Below, piece after piece: positions 1-10,900 of a stretch of 64,000 nt of DNA. The notes beneath the pieces were generated by a model. It was not told where the DNA came from and did no database searches. It saw only the letters and a program-made list of their open reading frames with translations. Within the stretch, counting starts at the first letter, position 1, and every line of letters begins with the position of its first letter. The translations under genes were made by a program, and so were the position numbers. Source of the DNA: Poecilobothrus nobilitatus (taxonomy: Eukaryota; Arthropoda; Insecta; Diptera; Dolichopodidae); assembly GCA_947095535.1 (NCBI GenBank), contig OX352774.1:242507825-242571824 (forward strand), written 5' to 3'.

Positions 1-373
1 AAGAACTTAGAGATACTTACACTTATTACTAAAATTAAGGTCATTAATCATTTTTACAAAAAATTTTAAATAATATGAAACCGTTATATATTTCAAAATA
101 TTTCTTATTAAATTATATTGAAAAAAATTAGAAGACTTAACTTTGAAGGCTTAATTTACTATTGAACTAATAAAAGCTAGGAAAATAAAAAAAATATAAA
201 AAACAAGGCAGGATCAGAATCATCTGTTTTTAGAACGCGCTCATTTTATAAAAAACAACAAAAACAGTTTAGAAAAGTGTGATTTATACTAAAATTGGAA
301 AATTTTTTTTAGAATTTTATATACATATAAAAACGAGGAAGAGTGGAGTAGAGTAGACTGTGTCACCTCTGGG
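1..373. other. A+T-rich DNA, no gene seen
   Basis: Low-complexity A/T-rich sequence without a convincing open frame, RNA gene or element end. The last ~40 bases are richer in G and lead into the inverted-repeat end of the next element. Confidence 0.6.
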
Positions 374-950
374 GTACCCGTATGAACGTAATATATCCTG
401 TTTCTATAAAACTTGATCATCTTTTAAAAACATTCAGATGTTTTAGTACCGAACTACAGAGATATATTTATGTAAACTGTGGAGTTGTATGACAGCTACC
501 TGAATCTATTGCGCCTAGCTTCATTAAGTTCCAAGAGGTGCAAGAAGCCTGAACCGGCTGCTCTAGACCAACCAAATTTTACAAAAGTTGTTGGCCTATA
601 ACTCGACACCTCTTTACTAAATTTCAGGTTCCTAGTTTGAATAGATACTGAGTTATTTCTATATAAAGAAAGAAGTTCTATGGCAGCTACTCGAACCCGC
701 CGACCGAAAATGTTGGATTTAAATAGCAAAACTAACAATTTTTCAAAAGTGCCGTAAAAAAAATTTCAGCCTCCTAGCTCCTTTATTTTTTGAATTATCG
801 TGTGGACGGACGTACATGGCTTAATCGACTCAGAATTCGATTCTGAGCCGATCCATACCTTTGACACTATATCTAGCTCGACTCCTTTAAGGTGTCACAA
901 ACCTAATGGCAAATTTATTATACCCTTGAACATAGTTCATACGGGTATAA
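374..950 (+). mobile_element. INE-1/DINE-1-like (Helentron-type) non-autonomous element, family A
   Basis: A 13-bp subterminal inverted repeat brackets the unit: TACCCGTATGAAC at 375-387 and GTTCATACGGGTA at 935-947. The 3' part has a GTGTGGACGGACG motif (~800), a segment related to GATTCTGAGCCGATC and a terminal ATACCC...GGGTATAA arrangement, all in the order known for dipteran INE-1/DINE-1 elements. It has no coding capacity; INE-1 elements are mobilised in trans by Helentron Rep-helicases. The 80-codon frame on the minus strand here is chance. A second copy of the same family lies at 22,255-22,760 on the other strand. Family assignment is from general knowledge of fly repeats, not a database search. 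Confidence 0.75.
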
Positions 951-952
951 AA

Positions 953-1465
953 ATAAGATGAATAAAGAGCCATTTTCTTCAATTTTAAGAAAATCCCACA
1001 TAATTTAGAAAAGCTGTTAATACATGTAAAACATAATCTTGGAATTTTAATTTTTGACCACTTTGGCAAAAATTTCTACAGGTGTTTAAAAATAGCAGAT
1101 TCTAAATTTTTATATAGCTCATACATATATAGAGCTTATACATATATAGTTCTCAGTAGAGGGTGGTACAAAAAAAAAAAGTGATTTCTTATTAACTTTC
1201 TTCAATTTAAACTTTCAAGCCTTTATTTAAAAGTGTTGCGAAGATATGAAAAAAGCTAATTATTACTTGTTATTGATATATAAAGGTAAAAAAAATAATG
1301 TCATTTGGCATTTTGAGAATGTAGAATTGAAAAAGAGTGAAAAACAGTGTAAAAGTTTAGTAAACAAACGGACGGACAGAGTGAAACTAAAAGACAAAAT
1401 TTGCAAAAATTTTTGAAAAAATGTGCTAAAAATGAGAACAAACTTTATTCTACAATAGCAAGCCA
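953..1465 (-). repeat. Dispersed repeat C, copy 1
   Basis: This segment aligns by eye with 37,370-38,045. Shared blocks include CTTCAATTTTAAG near 980 and 37,393, CAGGTGTTTAAA near 1,079 and 37,498, and GGGTGRTACAAAAAAAA near 1,160 and 37,546. A (on the minus strand) CTCTGTCCGTC motif is at about 1,372. Part of it, in the opposite orientation, forms the left edge of the satellite array at 45.65-45.95 kb. No coding frame is seen, and the family is not recognised. Boundaries are approximate. Confidence 0.55.
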
Positions 1466-1734
1466 AACTCTATGCGATCATTGGCGTTGTTTAATAAATG
1501 AAAATATTTAATTGACCTAATCAATATCATTCTTTTGAACAAAAATACAATTTCTTCAATTAAAAAGAAATAAAAAACAATACAAATGACGAATATGACG
1601 AATATGTATAAAAAACAAAGAAATCGTTGACTAGATAAACCAAAGGAAAAAAGATAAGAAGAGGTAAAAATGCAAAACGTAAAAAGTATAATATGAAGTT
1701 GTTTTGAAATTCGAATTGGATTAAGGTTAAATAG

Positions 1735-1850
1735 TTAAAATTTGATTGCTTTATGCCCCTAAACGGTATAAAAGTTCTATAAACATACAGACAGACGAAC
1801 AAATTAAATTTAATGAACAAAAATTCTATTCTAGTATTCTTTAAAATAAA
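1735..1850 (-). repeat. Partial relative of dispersed repeat C
   Basis: On the minus strand it carries GTTCGTCTGTCTG followed by a GTTTAT..AACTTTTATACCGTTTAG stretch. This matches the order of the CTCTGTCCGTCTG / ACAAAACTTTCACACCGTT motifs of repeat C. It is degenerate and short. Confidence 0.3.
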
Positions 1851-1876
1851 ATAAAAGAAAATTACATAAAAATTTG

Positions 1877-2110
1877 CACCTTGAAAAATTTTTAAGTATG
1901 TAAAAATTTTTAATTTGTTCTTGATGTTGATCTTAAGATCTTTAAAACACTAATCATAATATTTTTCTTTCATTATTTTCAATTTTTAAGCAAAGTTTCA
2001 AACCAAAACAATTTAAAACAAAACAAATATTTTACAACTCATCCTTTTAATGGGAAATTTTTATAATTTAATTACCAAAATTAAAGTAATTAATTATTCT
2101 ATTTTCTATA
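1877..2110 (+). repeat. Three-copy dispersed repeat, copy 1 (3' part only)
   Basis: It matches the 3' half of the 7,500-7,998 copy from CACCTTGAAAAA to CTATTTTCTATA. The shared core holds a TCTTAAGATCTTTAAAAC block and a run of three A-rich motifs ending in ACAAATATTTTACAACT. The 5' half present in the two other copies is missing. No coding frame, family not recognised. Confidence 0.7.
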
Positions 2111-3496
2111 AAAATTTAAAATAATTTTTTTTTTTTTTCTACAAAATAAAAACTGACCTTAAAAATAGTATTTTTATAATTTTTAACAATTTTTCAAATT
2201 AAAGTTAAACATTAAATGAACTAAATGTCAATTCAATTATTATTTAGATTGTGTAACATTAAAATTTTTCTTTTGTAGATCTAGTTTAAAATCACTTGGC
2301 CTTCAATATTTATTTCTCATATATTGAAGTTCAAAACCTCGTAACAGACCGAACAATAGAAGTTAAAAAAAAAAAAAACAAAGGCAAATTTTTGTTTTCC
2401 TATGATAAAATAAAAAAACAACAAAAGGAAAACATAATATCATATATAAAACATATAAGAATTGAAATTTTTCTTTGTTACATCCATTTGAAATTTAAGT
2501 ATAAAACAAACATTTAAAAATCAAAAATAAAAAGGGCTTTTGTTTAAAAAAAAAAAAAAAGCTAAACAAAAAAAAAAAAAAAGGACAAATTTAAAATATC
2601 ATTTGAAAAGGGATATCCGCAATTTCAATTTGTAAATCAAACTTAAAAATTGTTAGTTATTTGTTTTTTTTTTTATTCCCTTATTGTTTGATTCAATTTC
2701 TGGTCTATGATGTCGTCTCTTCGGATATTTTTAAAACTTTTATTTATTTGTATTTTTTTATTTTTTTTATTTTTTATATTAGATTTCTTTTATAATTTGG
2801 TTTTTCTTTCAAATGTTAGCTGTGTTCATTGAAGAAAAAAACTCTAAATAAGTAAACATTAATTAGAATGAAAGCAAGTATTTCAATTTATCAATAGTAT
2901 ATTATGGAATTGATTGGATATACAATATATAAAGAGAAAATTTGATCGGAAAAGTTCTTCTATTTTTACATTATCATCTGTAATCATTTAATTTCGAAAT
3001 TAGAAAAAATCTAGTCCCGTAACTCAAATTTATATAAACATTTTATAAAAACGAAAAACTAAACGTTAAAATCAAAGTAGTGCTTTTTACTTCAAATTTT
3101 TTGTGTCTATTCAAATCTTGTTTTACAATTTATTATTAAAGTGTTTTTTAGTTTTAGTTTAGATTCATTCAGGACGTGCTATTCCTTCAAAATTTTAATC
3201 ACGAATTTGAAAAATATTCAAAATATTAAAACGAAATCTAGAAGCATCAAAATCGCTATATTTTGATGTGTCTAAACGATTTAATAGGTCACAAAGGTCA
3301 AAATTGAATTAATAGAATTGATGAAAATTGATGATATATACAGTTTACATACATAATATACAAAAATAGGTATATAATACAACTTAAATGAACGAAATAT
3401 TGAACTTCAATGAAAATTTCAAATCGTATATAAATGTTCGATTTATCACTACTATAGAAATATTTCATTTTATTTAATTAAGCTGCAACAGTTTTC
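2111..3496. other. A+T-rich DNA, no gene seen
   Basis: This stretch has many poly-A/T tracts (for example near 2,545-2,583). The 73-codon plus-strand frame at 2,296-2,517 is lysine/isoleucine-rich low-complexity sequence with no domain. A nuclear-receptor-like direct repeat at 3,286-3,300 is listed separately. Confidence 0.6.
3286..3300 (+). promoter_or_regulatory. Perfect DR3 nuclear-receptor-like half-site pair
   Basis: Two identical AGGTCA half-sites lie head to tail with a 3-base spacer (CAA). AGGTCA direct repeats are the classic binding element of nuclear-receptor dimers. Two exact copies at this spacing are unlikely by chance in such A/T-rich DNA. No nearby gene was identified, so function is unproven. 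Confidence 0.3.
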
Positions 3497-3930
3497 CTGA
3501 GGCATTATTTCTGGTCACCGAACTAACTATAAGGGAAATTAATCCATTAGTAGAATGTTTAGATCATTTTATGGTTGCAAAGATCACATTGATTTAGATT
3601 CGAGTAAAACTCAACTGAAAAAGCCCTTATTTCAAAATGTCTTCTAGTATTTTTTTGGTACAACTTCGTGCTACTTTAGCATCATTTTGTTTCAACTAAT
3701 AACTAATGGTTTTTACTAATCTTAGAATCATTCTCATTAATTTCTTGGATTTTACTGATCTGAAACAAATACACCTTGAAAAATTATTTTAAGTGTATAA
3801 AAAATTTTAATTTGTTCTTGATGTTGGTCTTAAGATCTTTAAAACGCTAATCATAATATTTTTCTTTCATTATTTTCAATTTTTAAGCAAAGTTTCAAAC
3901 CAAAACAATTTAAAACAAAACAAATATTTT
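3497..3930 (+). repeat. Three-copy dispersed repeat, copy 2
   Basis: It begins CTGAGGCATTATTTCTGG and stays nearly identical to 7,500-7,930 for about 430 bases (roughly 20 differences by eye). It then stops at ACAAATATTTTA, where the third copy continues for about 70 bases more. The sharp shared left boundary suggests a mobile-element end. No terminal inverted repeat or coding frame was found. Confidence 0.8.
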
Positions 3931-5051
3931 ATGTTTGAAACTTTTTTTTTTTTTGAAATAATATAATGTGAATATTCTTGAAAATGAAACAAGAGCATAT
4001 TTTTGACATATAAAGGATATGTGTCTCTATGGTTTATTATATGTTTATATAAGCCTATAAATCAGCCTATAAGATTATAATAAAATTAATAACTTAACAC
4101 TACAAGCTATTAGGTGAATTTACATATTTTTTAACATAACTGTATGTGATAGGTTCAGTTTGTTTGGATGGTATTTTAAGATTTAATGAAATCTCTATCG
4201 ATCCTTTTTGTATATCACTTCTAACAAAAATTTAATTACAATACATATATAAACAAATAATAAGGGATAATTAAACATAAAGATGAATAAACAAAATTCA
4301 TATTCACCATACCTAATTAGTTAAATTTAACTTATTTGAAATTCAGCTTTATAAATTTGTTAGAATCAAAAATTTAAATCCTATGCTGACAATGCAACAT
4401 TTAATATTACATCTTCGTTGTTTTGTTCATTTTAGTTCGTATTTTCACAATAAATTTTTCATCACCTTGATCCTTGACCAAATATTTGTTTTTTTTTTTT
4501 TCATTCCTTTATATTCTTTATTCTGCCTTTTAAATAAAAAATTAAAAGAAATAACAAATACAAACCTAAAAAATTTCCGTTTTGCTATGTGTTACGAAAT
4601 GGACAAACGTGTACTTGAATGAGAAAAAGCATAAAATCAGAAAAACCAAAAGCCAAAAAAGAAAGAAAAATGTTTTTTTTTTTTAAGTTAATTTTTTTTC
4701 TGTGTCCATACCCATTCATCGTTAGTTGTCGGTTCTCGTCCAGACATAATCATTCAATTTAACACACAATATAATAGAACACACAAGTAAAATGTTCAAT
4801 CTGTTTTAACAATACATCAATATTGAGGTGAATTTTGTTGTAGAATATATGTTGTTATTCTGTTGTCATTTAGACTTTTTGTCGACTGATAATGGTTCAT
4901 CATTTGTTCATTTTGTCCCCCCCTTGATTTTTTTCACTTTCTCTCTCTTTTTTCCTATTTGTTTTGTTCAATATTTTACAATACAATGTGATTTTTTACC
5001 ATTTCAATACTATAAAAGAAAGAATAAAAGAAAAAAAAATTTTAAAGAGAA

Positions 5052-5085
5052 AAAAAGGATAATAGCAACAGCTGTTATCCTTTTT
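5052..5085. other. 15-bp-stem hairpin with AACA loop
   Basis: Left arm 5,052-5,066 and right arm 5,071-5,085 pair fully, with one G-U wobble in RNA, around a four-base loop. The lower stem is A/T-only and the upper stem has a GGATAA/TTATCC block and an AGC/GCT clamp. It is too short for an animal microRNA precursor. Function unknown. Confidence 0.5.
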
Positions 5086-5499
5086 CTGTTTACCTTGTCT
5101 TCTGTTAGTCATCATGTGTATTTTTTTTTTATTTTCATTAAATGTTAGCTTTGTTAGATCATTGTTATTGTATTATTATCTTTTTTACTATTTTTGAGGA
5201 AATAATGAAATAATACTTTGTTCCGAAACTCTGAGATGAGGAATGAGAAATTAAAAAATTAGAAAATTCTAATTGATGTTTTTTGATGGACATTGAAGAA
5301 GATTGGAAAGGTCAGAATAGTAATTTAAAAGTTATATATTGTATTTTCTTAAAAATAAATAAAAAAATTACTTGAGATATACTTACTTACTTTTTATAAG
5401 ACTATATCATGCTAACTACATAATATAAGAAAAATCTATACTATTTTTCACTAATCTATAAGGCCCAACTATTTGAATCGGACACACGTCGAATGAAAG

Positions 5500-5526
5500 A
5501 CCGGTGTCAATTAACCGGTGTTAATT
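5500..5526 (+). promoter_or_regulatory. Tandem ACCGGTGT motif
   Basis: ACCGGTGTCAATT (5,500-5,512) is followed by ACCGGTGTTAATT (5,514-5,526), a 14-base tandem repeat with one substitution. AACCGGT resembles the Grainyhead site AACCGGTT, but the fit is partial and no target gene is visible. Confidence 0.2.
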
Positions 5527-7499
5527 TTATATGACATTTAGTCAGATGTGATTATTCTTTTAGAATCGTGTTGCTAGGTGAAATGGTGTAACAAGCTTTA
5601 GTCTGCTTCTTTGTGAATTATTGCCAGTTAAGTATCTAGCTAGTACATTGAATGAACTTGCAAACCTGTTATACTATTTTCTGTTGCATATCATTACTTC
5701 TTCTTCTTTGACTGAACAAAGCTTGAAGATCTTTTCTTGTTCTTGTGTTTCGTACATCTCAGAGTGCGTTTAAAACAGTTTGCACCACTTTAATTTAGAA
5801 TTACTCAAATTTATTGTACTCAGAATTAATAAAAAATATTCTCATTTAATTTTTATTTAGCATTTTATAATTTTTTTTCTTTGAAAATGGTATGTTTGTG
5901 AAAAAAATGTTAACCCAAAACTAAGGAAACAGAAAAAAATAAATACTTTTTTTTTAGCAGTAGAACTTTAGCTAGATTTGACTTAGACAAATGGAAGTTA
6001 GTTTTCGACTTTGTTATGTTGGTAACCAAATACTGTAATTTTAAACATAAAAGATAGAAACTCCACCTTAAATATAGAATACATGTCATACACTGAAACT
6101 GCTGAACAGTGTACGGAAACTTTTAAAATACGAATATTTAATTTTTGTAATTTTAAACCTAAATTTATGCTTCATTTAAAAAAGACTACTCAAATCTTAA
6201 TTCTTAACTTCAAATTGTTTAAAATAATATTAGGAATTTAGTAAAATTAAAATAATTTTTAGCAACAACTCCCTGTAGTAATTATAAAATCTTTTCTTTC
6301 ATTAATTTTTCATTGACTTTATAGATTAAAACAATAATTAGTCATATAAGCCATAAATTAAATCTTAAACTTTAAATAAACTTAACATATATTTAAAAAC
6401 TTTATAACGATAATTTTCCAAAAAAAAAAAAACATCATTGATGATTTAATGAAAAATCATTTTAAATATTATATAAACTAAAAAGTTTGCCGAAAAACAA
6501 TTAAAATTTCAAAGTTTTACTTTATTAAAACTTTTACTTATTTTATTTAAAAAACAATATAAGATGAAAATTTATCTATTCTAATCTTTTTTCACCTTTC
6601 TATAATGTTTTATTTTCCCTTGAAAATCCTTATATTTATCATATTTATCATATATTAATAATAAAGTGTGTAGATATTCAAAGGATTTTATCTATCATTA
6701 TTATTATCAGTGTTATTTTCACAAAAAAAAAAAATAAATAAATAATAACAAACAAATAATAAGCGTAAATATTATATTATATAATAATTCTTAACTTAGC
6801 ACTATTTATATATACAAAATATGAAAATGTTATAAAGGCAAAATGAATAATAAAAAATACTCGAATTGACTTTTTCATATTATACTCAAATATCAGGGTA
6901 AAAATTAAAATTCCTTCACAATTTACGATATTTTTTAAGGTAATTTTTGGGTTCTTTTATTCAATTCTTCCATCAAGAATAAACATTTTGGGAATATTTT
7001 GTACTGCTTAGAGGCTGATGAATCATACAACTTTTTCACCTGAACTCAAACATGTGGGAAATCAATTCACCCTTCATGAAAAATAAAACTAGGTATTTCG
7101 CATTCCCATAATATGAATTGTCCAGGACCAGGATCTAAAATTTTATTTATGTGTCATTCCATAGAACTAACGGTAACTAAAAATAATGCCACAGGAAAAA
7201 ATGACGAATTTAAATTATTTTCCGTTTCGATGTGGAATTAATTGTGTAATATAATTCTGATTTCGTATCTAAAATCCCTCTTAATAATTTTTCTAAATAA
7301 ATACATATCTACTTCAATCGAAATGCCTCATCGAAACCCCATTGATGTCAATATCAAAAGAAAAAACAAAATTTGTGGAAAACGGAAATAAAGTCGATTC
7401 ACCATTATTTTCTTTTTAAAGCCAAATAGTAAAAATATAGCCAAATTATAAAAATTCACGATTTCGGCTTTATTTCCGATTGTGATTCAGTTTTATTTG

Positions 7500-7998
7500 C
7501 TGAGGCATTATTTCTGGTCACCGAACTAACTATGAGGGAAATTAATCCATTAGTAGAATGTTTAGATCATTTTATGGTTGCAAAGACCACATTGATTTAG
7601 ATTCGAGTAAAACTCAACTGAAAAAACCCTTTTTTCAAAATCTCTTCTAGTATTTTTTTTGGTACAACTTTGTGCTAGTTTAGCTTCATTTTGTTTCAAC
7701 TAATAACTAATGGTTTTTACTAATCTTAGAATCATCCTCATTAATTTCTTGGATTATACTGATCTGAAACAAATACACCTTGAAAAATTATTTTAAGTAT
7801 GTAAAAATTTTTAATTTGTTCTTGTTGTTGATCTTAAGATCTTTAAAACACTAATCATAATATTTTTCTTTCATTATTTTCAATTTTTAAGCAAAGTTTC
7901 AAACCAAAACAATTTAAAACAAAACAAATATTTTACAACTTACCGTTTTAATGGGAAGTTTTTATATTTTAATTACCAGAATTCTATTTTCTATATTT
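7500..7998 (+). repeat. Three-copy dispersed repeat, copy 3 (longest)
   Basis: This is the most complete copy. It has the 5' boundary CTGAGGCATT shared with the 3.5-kb copy and a 3' end (TTTACAACTTACCG to TCTATTTTCTAT) shared with the 1.9-kb copy. No coding frame or terminal inverted repeats are visible. It could be a short non-autonomous transposon or part of a larger element. Confidence 0.8.
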
Positions 7999-10900
7999 CT
8001 ATTTACTTTTTTGTTCTTATAATTACCAATAACATATAATATAATTAAATAAATCTAAGATATATAATTAAATAAAGATACTTAAAAGTGCCTTTATCAT
8101 GTACAATATATGATGCATAAGTCTAAATCTTTGACCAATCTTGGCATGCTGGAAGCTGAACCAAGATCTGCACCAAGTTTCGTTTAAATTCATGAAAACA
8201 AATGGTTAATTTGCACGGCTCCTTCTGATTTAATCTTGACTTGTCCAGTTTTGGATGTATAGCACTATGTTTTTCTTGTTCAGTTTAGAATGTATAGCAC
8301 TGTAGTATTGGAGCTTTTTGTTTTTTTATTTACATTTTATTGTAGTTTTAAAAAATATTTAGAGTTTTTTATGCCATTTGAAAATTGATATGCTTTACGT
8401 ACAATATGTTGTCCTTTTCATATCAAAGGAACTTTCAATATTCAAATAATAGTTTTTCACATTTACAATACTTTCTTTATTTTGCGTATTTAGAAAATGG
8501 AATATAAAACTCATATCACGTAAGAAAAACATTTTTTTTTTACCCTATAAATTATGTATGCGTATTTAGAGAGTTTTAATACACTTTTATAATAAATCCT
8601 TTTTTCATATCTATTTCATTCTATTTTATTATGTGTAATGTAGAACAGAGAAATTTTATATATTGTGAAGGTCTAGGTATATATATATATTGTAGAACTT
8701 TTCAGACTTTTACAAATTTCTTAAAGTTTTTAAAAATTCTTTTGTTGTTTTGATTTAAATATAATAAAAACATTTTTAAAGTGTACTTAATCTTTTATAA
8801 AATCATTAAAAAATACTTATACTATTATTAAATTATTATTTTATATTTAAAAAGTTTGAAAAACGCATAAAATGTTTACAGAAAAAAAATTATATTAATA
8901 AATTTAGTAAAAATGTTTAAAATATATGGTATACCTGAAAAAAAATATTTTCTTTAAGTCTAAAAAAGAAAAGAATTTTCATAACTGGGATAAACAGAAA
9001 GTGAAATTTTAGAAATTCAATATTTTCTTTTTAGGGACACTTCCAAAAACAAAAATGTCTACAAATTTAAAAAAAAAAATGTAATTATTTGTTACCTTAA
9101 ATTCTTTTAACTCATATTCAATAAAACAAAATGGTCGATTGACATTAAAAGTGTCTCACATCAACTATTAAGGTACAAATAGTTATCTGCAGGTATTAGG
9201 TATTTCGGACTGTTTTCTTCCATGGCTTTACTGTTACTTTACAGAAATAACTCAAAATATTGAATCCAAATAATTCTGATCTAAGAGAATTAATATCACT
9301 TACAAAAATACTGTTCAGTCATTTAAGTCCTCAACTTATTTCTAACTAGTCCGAAAAATTATATATTGATCTTCTTGATAAATATTTTTTTTTTTACTTT
9401 ACAGAAAGGAGTTCAAGATAAATTCCAACATTTCTGATCTAAGGCGGTTATTGTGAGCTCAGAAGTACCGTTTGCAATTTATATTCTCTCCTGTTCAATA
9501 TACACATTTCAGAGTTTTCAGAAAAATGAATTAATTATTTTCTTGATGATGATCTTATATTTAGCCATATATTGTTGAGAATAGTTCTGATGTTGAATTA
9601 CTTAATTAGATCTATTCTAGAATAAGTAATAATTATTGTATAAAATTTAGCATTCAATATAGACACTCTACAACAAACTAAAATTCATTCAAAAAATATT
9701 TCTTTTATTCACTTTAAGAATCAATATCATCGTACAGATCATTCTAATCTTTGAAGATATTATACATTATTATGACAAAATTGATTGAACATGTTAATTT
9801 TATGATCCGGCAAAACTATTTAATTATACGCTCTTCGGAAAATCAAATAAAACACTGTTAAATTTTATTGATAGTCTTAAGACTGAATTTCTATTCAATA
9901 ATATTATAAATTTTTTTAGACACAAAATTTAATAATTAAATTAAAATTAGTACCATATACTAATAGTAATTACAGTACTAAATAAACAAAAAGAAAAACT
10001 CGAGGCCATTATAGTAATTACAGTTGTCAATACAGTACAATATCAGATTATTAATTCTTTAATTTTTTACTTTTAAATGTAATACTTATTTAAAAAATTT
10101 AGAAACAAATCCTTTTTAAAAACCTAGAATTATAATTTAGTAAAAATCTAGAATGACCTTAGAAGAGTGAACCCCAGAAGGCGCTAGGTAACAAAAGATC
10201 GACAGCGAACAACAAATGACGACGAGCAATTATATAATTGGAGCTGATTAAGTTTACCATACACTAGGAAAATACCATAACAATATAGTGGCGAACCGAG
10301 TTCAATAGAAATATCTGAAGTAAGAATTTAAAAAAATTACAATATTTAAGACACTCTTCTAATTTTCTTAAACTACATTTCAATTACCAAATTCTATTAT
10401 TTTCATTTTACTTATCATAAAAATTATTTAATATCTATTAGTTTTAAAAAACAAAACATTTTCATTACTGCAAATATTATGATGACACAACAATCCCATT
10501 AATTTTATTTATAAGTATACATTTTTTTAAGGATTTTAAATATTTGGAAAAATCTTGTCCTTATTGCATAATTTATTATATTAATATTTTAATAGTTTTG
10601 CGTTTTTATTTCTCCCTTTATTTTAATTTTTACTGAATCTCATTTAAATTTTGAAACGTTCCAAGATTTTATTTTTTTTTTTTTTGTTTTTTTTTTTTCA
10701 GCATATTTTCTAAAGTATTTAAAATTGGGTCCTTTGACCTGAACAACAAAAAAAAAAATGTTTATTTTTTGTTTTTTTAAATAAACAGTTATAAATAACC
10801 AACAACTTTGATGCGGCGATGCCATAATTGTCATATTATGCCAATTATATACATTATATTTTATTTATATTTAAGTATATTATGTATAAACGTTTATATG

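Larger units (their letters stand above)
3931..7499. other. A+T-rich DNA with a few short structured motifs, no gene seen
   Basis: This is a long non-coding stretch. The plus-strand frames at 4,383-4,622 and 4,828-5,148 are Phe/Ile/Lys-rich with no recognisable domain, and they overlap poly-T and poly-A tracts. The 5.47-5.80 kb portion is less A/T-rich and more complex than its surroundings, with tandem ACCGGTGT motifs, but carries no long frame. Near 7,383-7,478 an imperfect inverted repeat (CGGAAATAAAGTCGA and TCGGCTTTATTTCCG) lies just before the next repeat copy. Confidence 0.55.

Noticed and set aside
4383..5148. Two plus-strand frames of 79 and 106 codons
   Set aside because: Cys/Phe-rich low-complexity peptides over T-runs and A-runs. 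No family motif, and the second ends in a poly-T-derived Phe run.
10150..10310. Possible LTR-retrotransposon primer-binding site (TGGCGAACCGAG at ~10,289)
   Set aside because: The match to known tRNA 3' ends is imperfect, and no LTR, polypurine tract or gag/pol frame is nearby.
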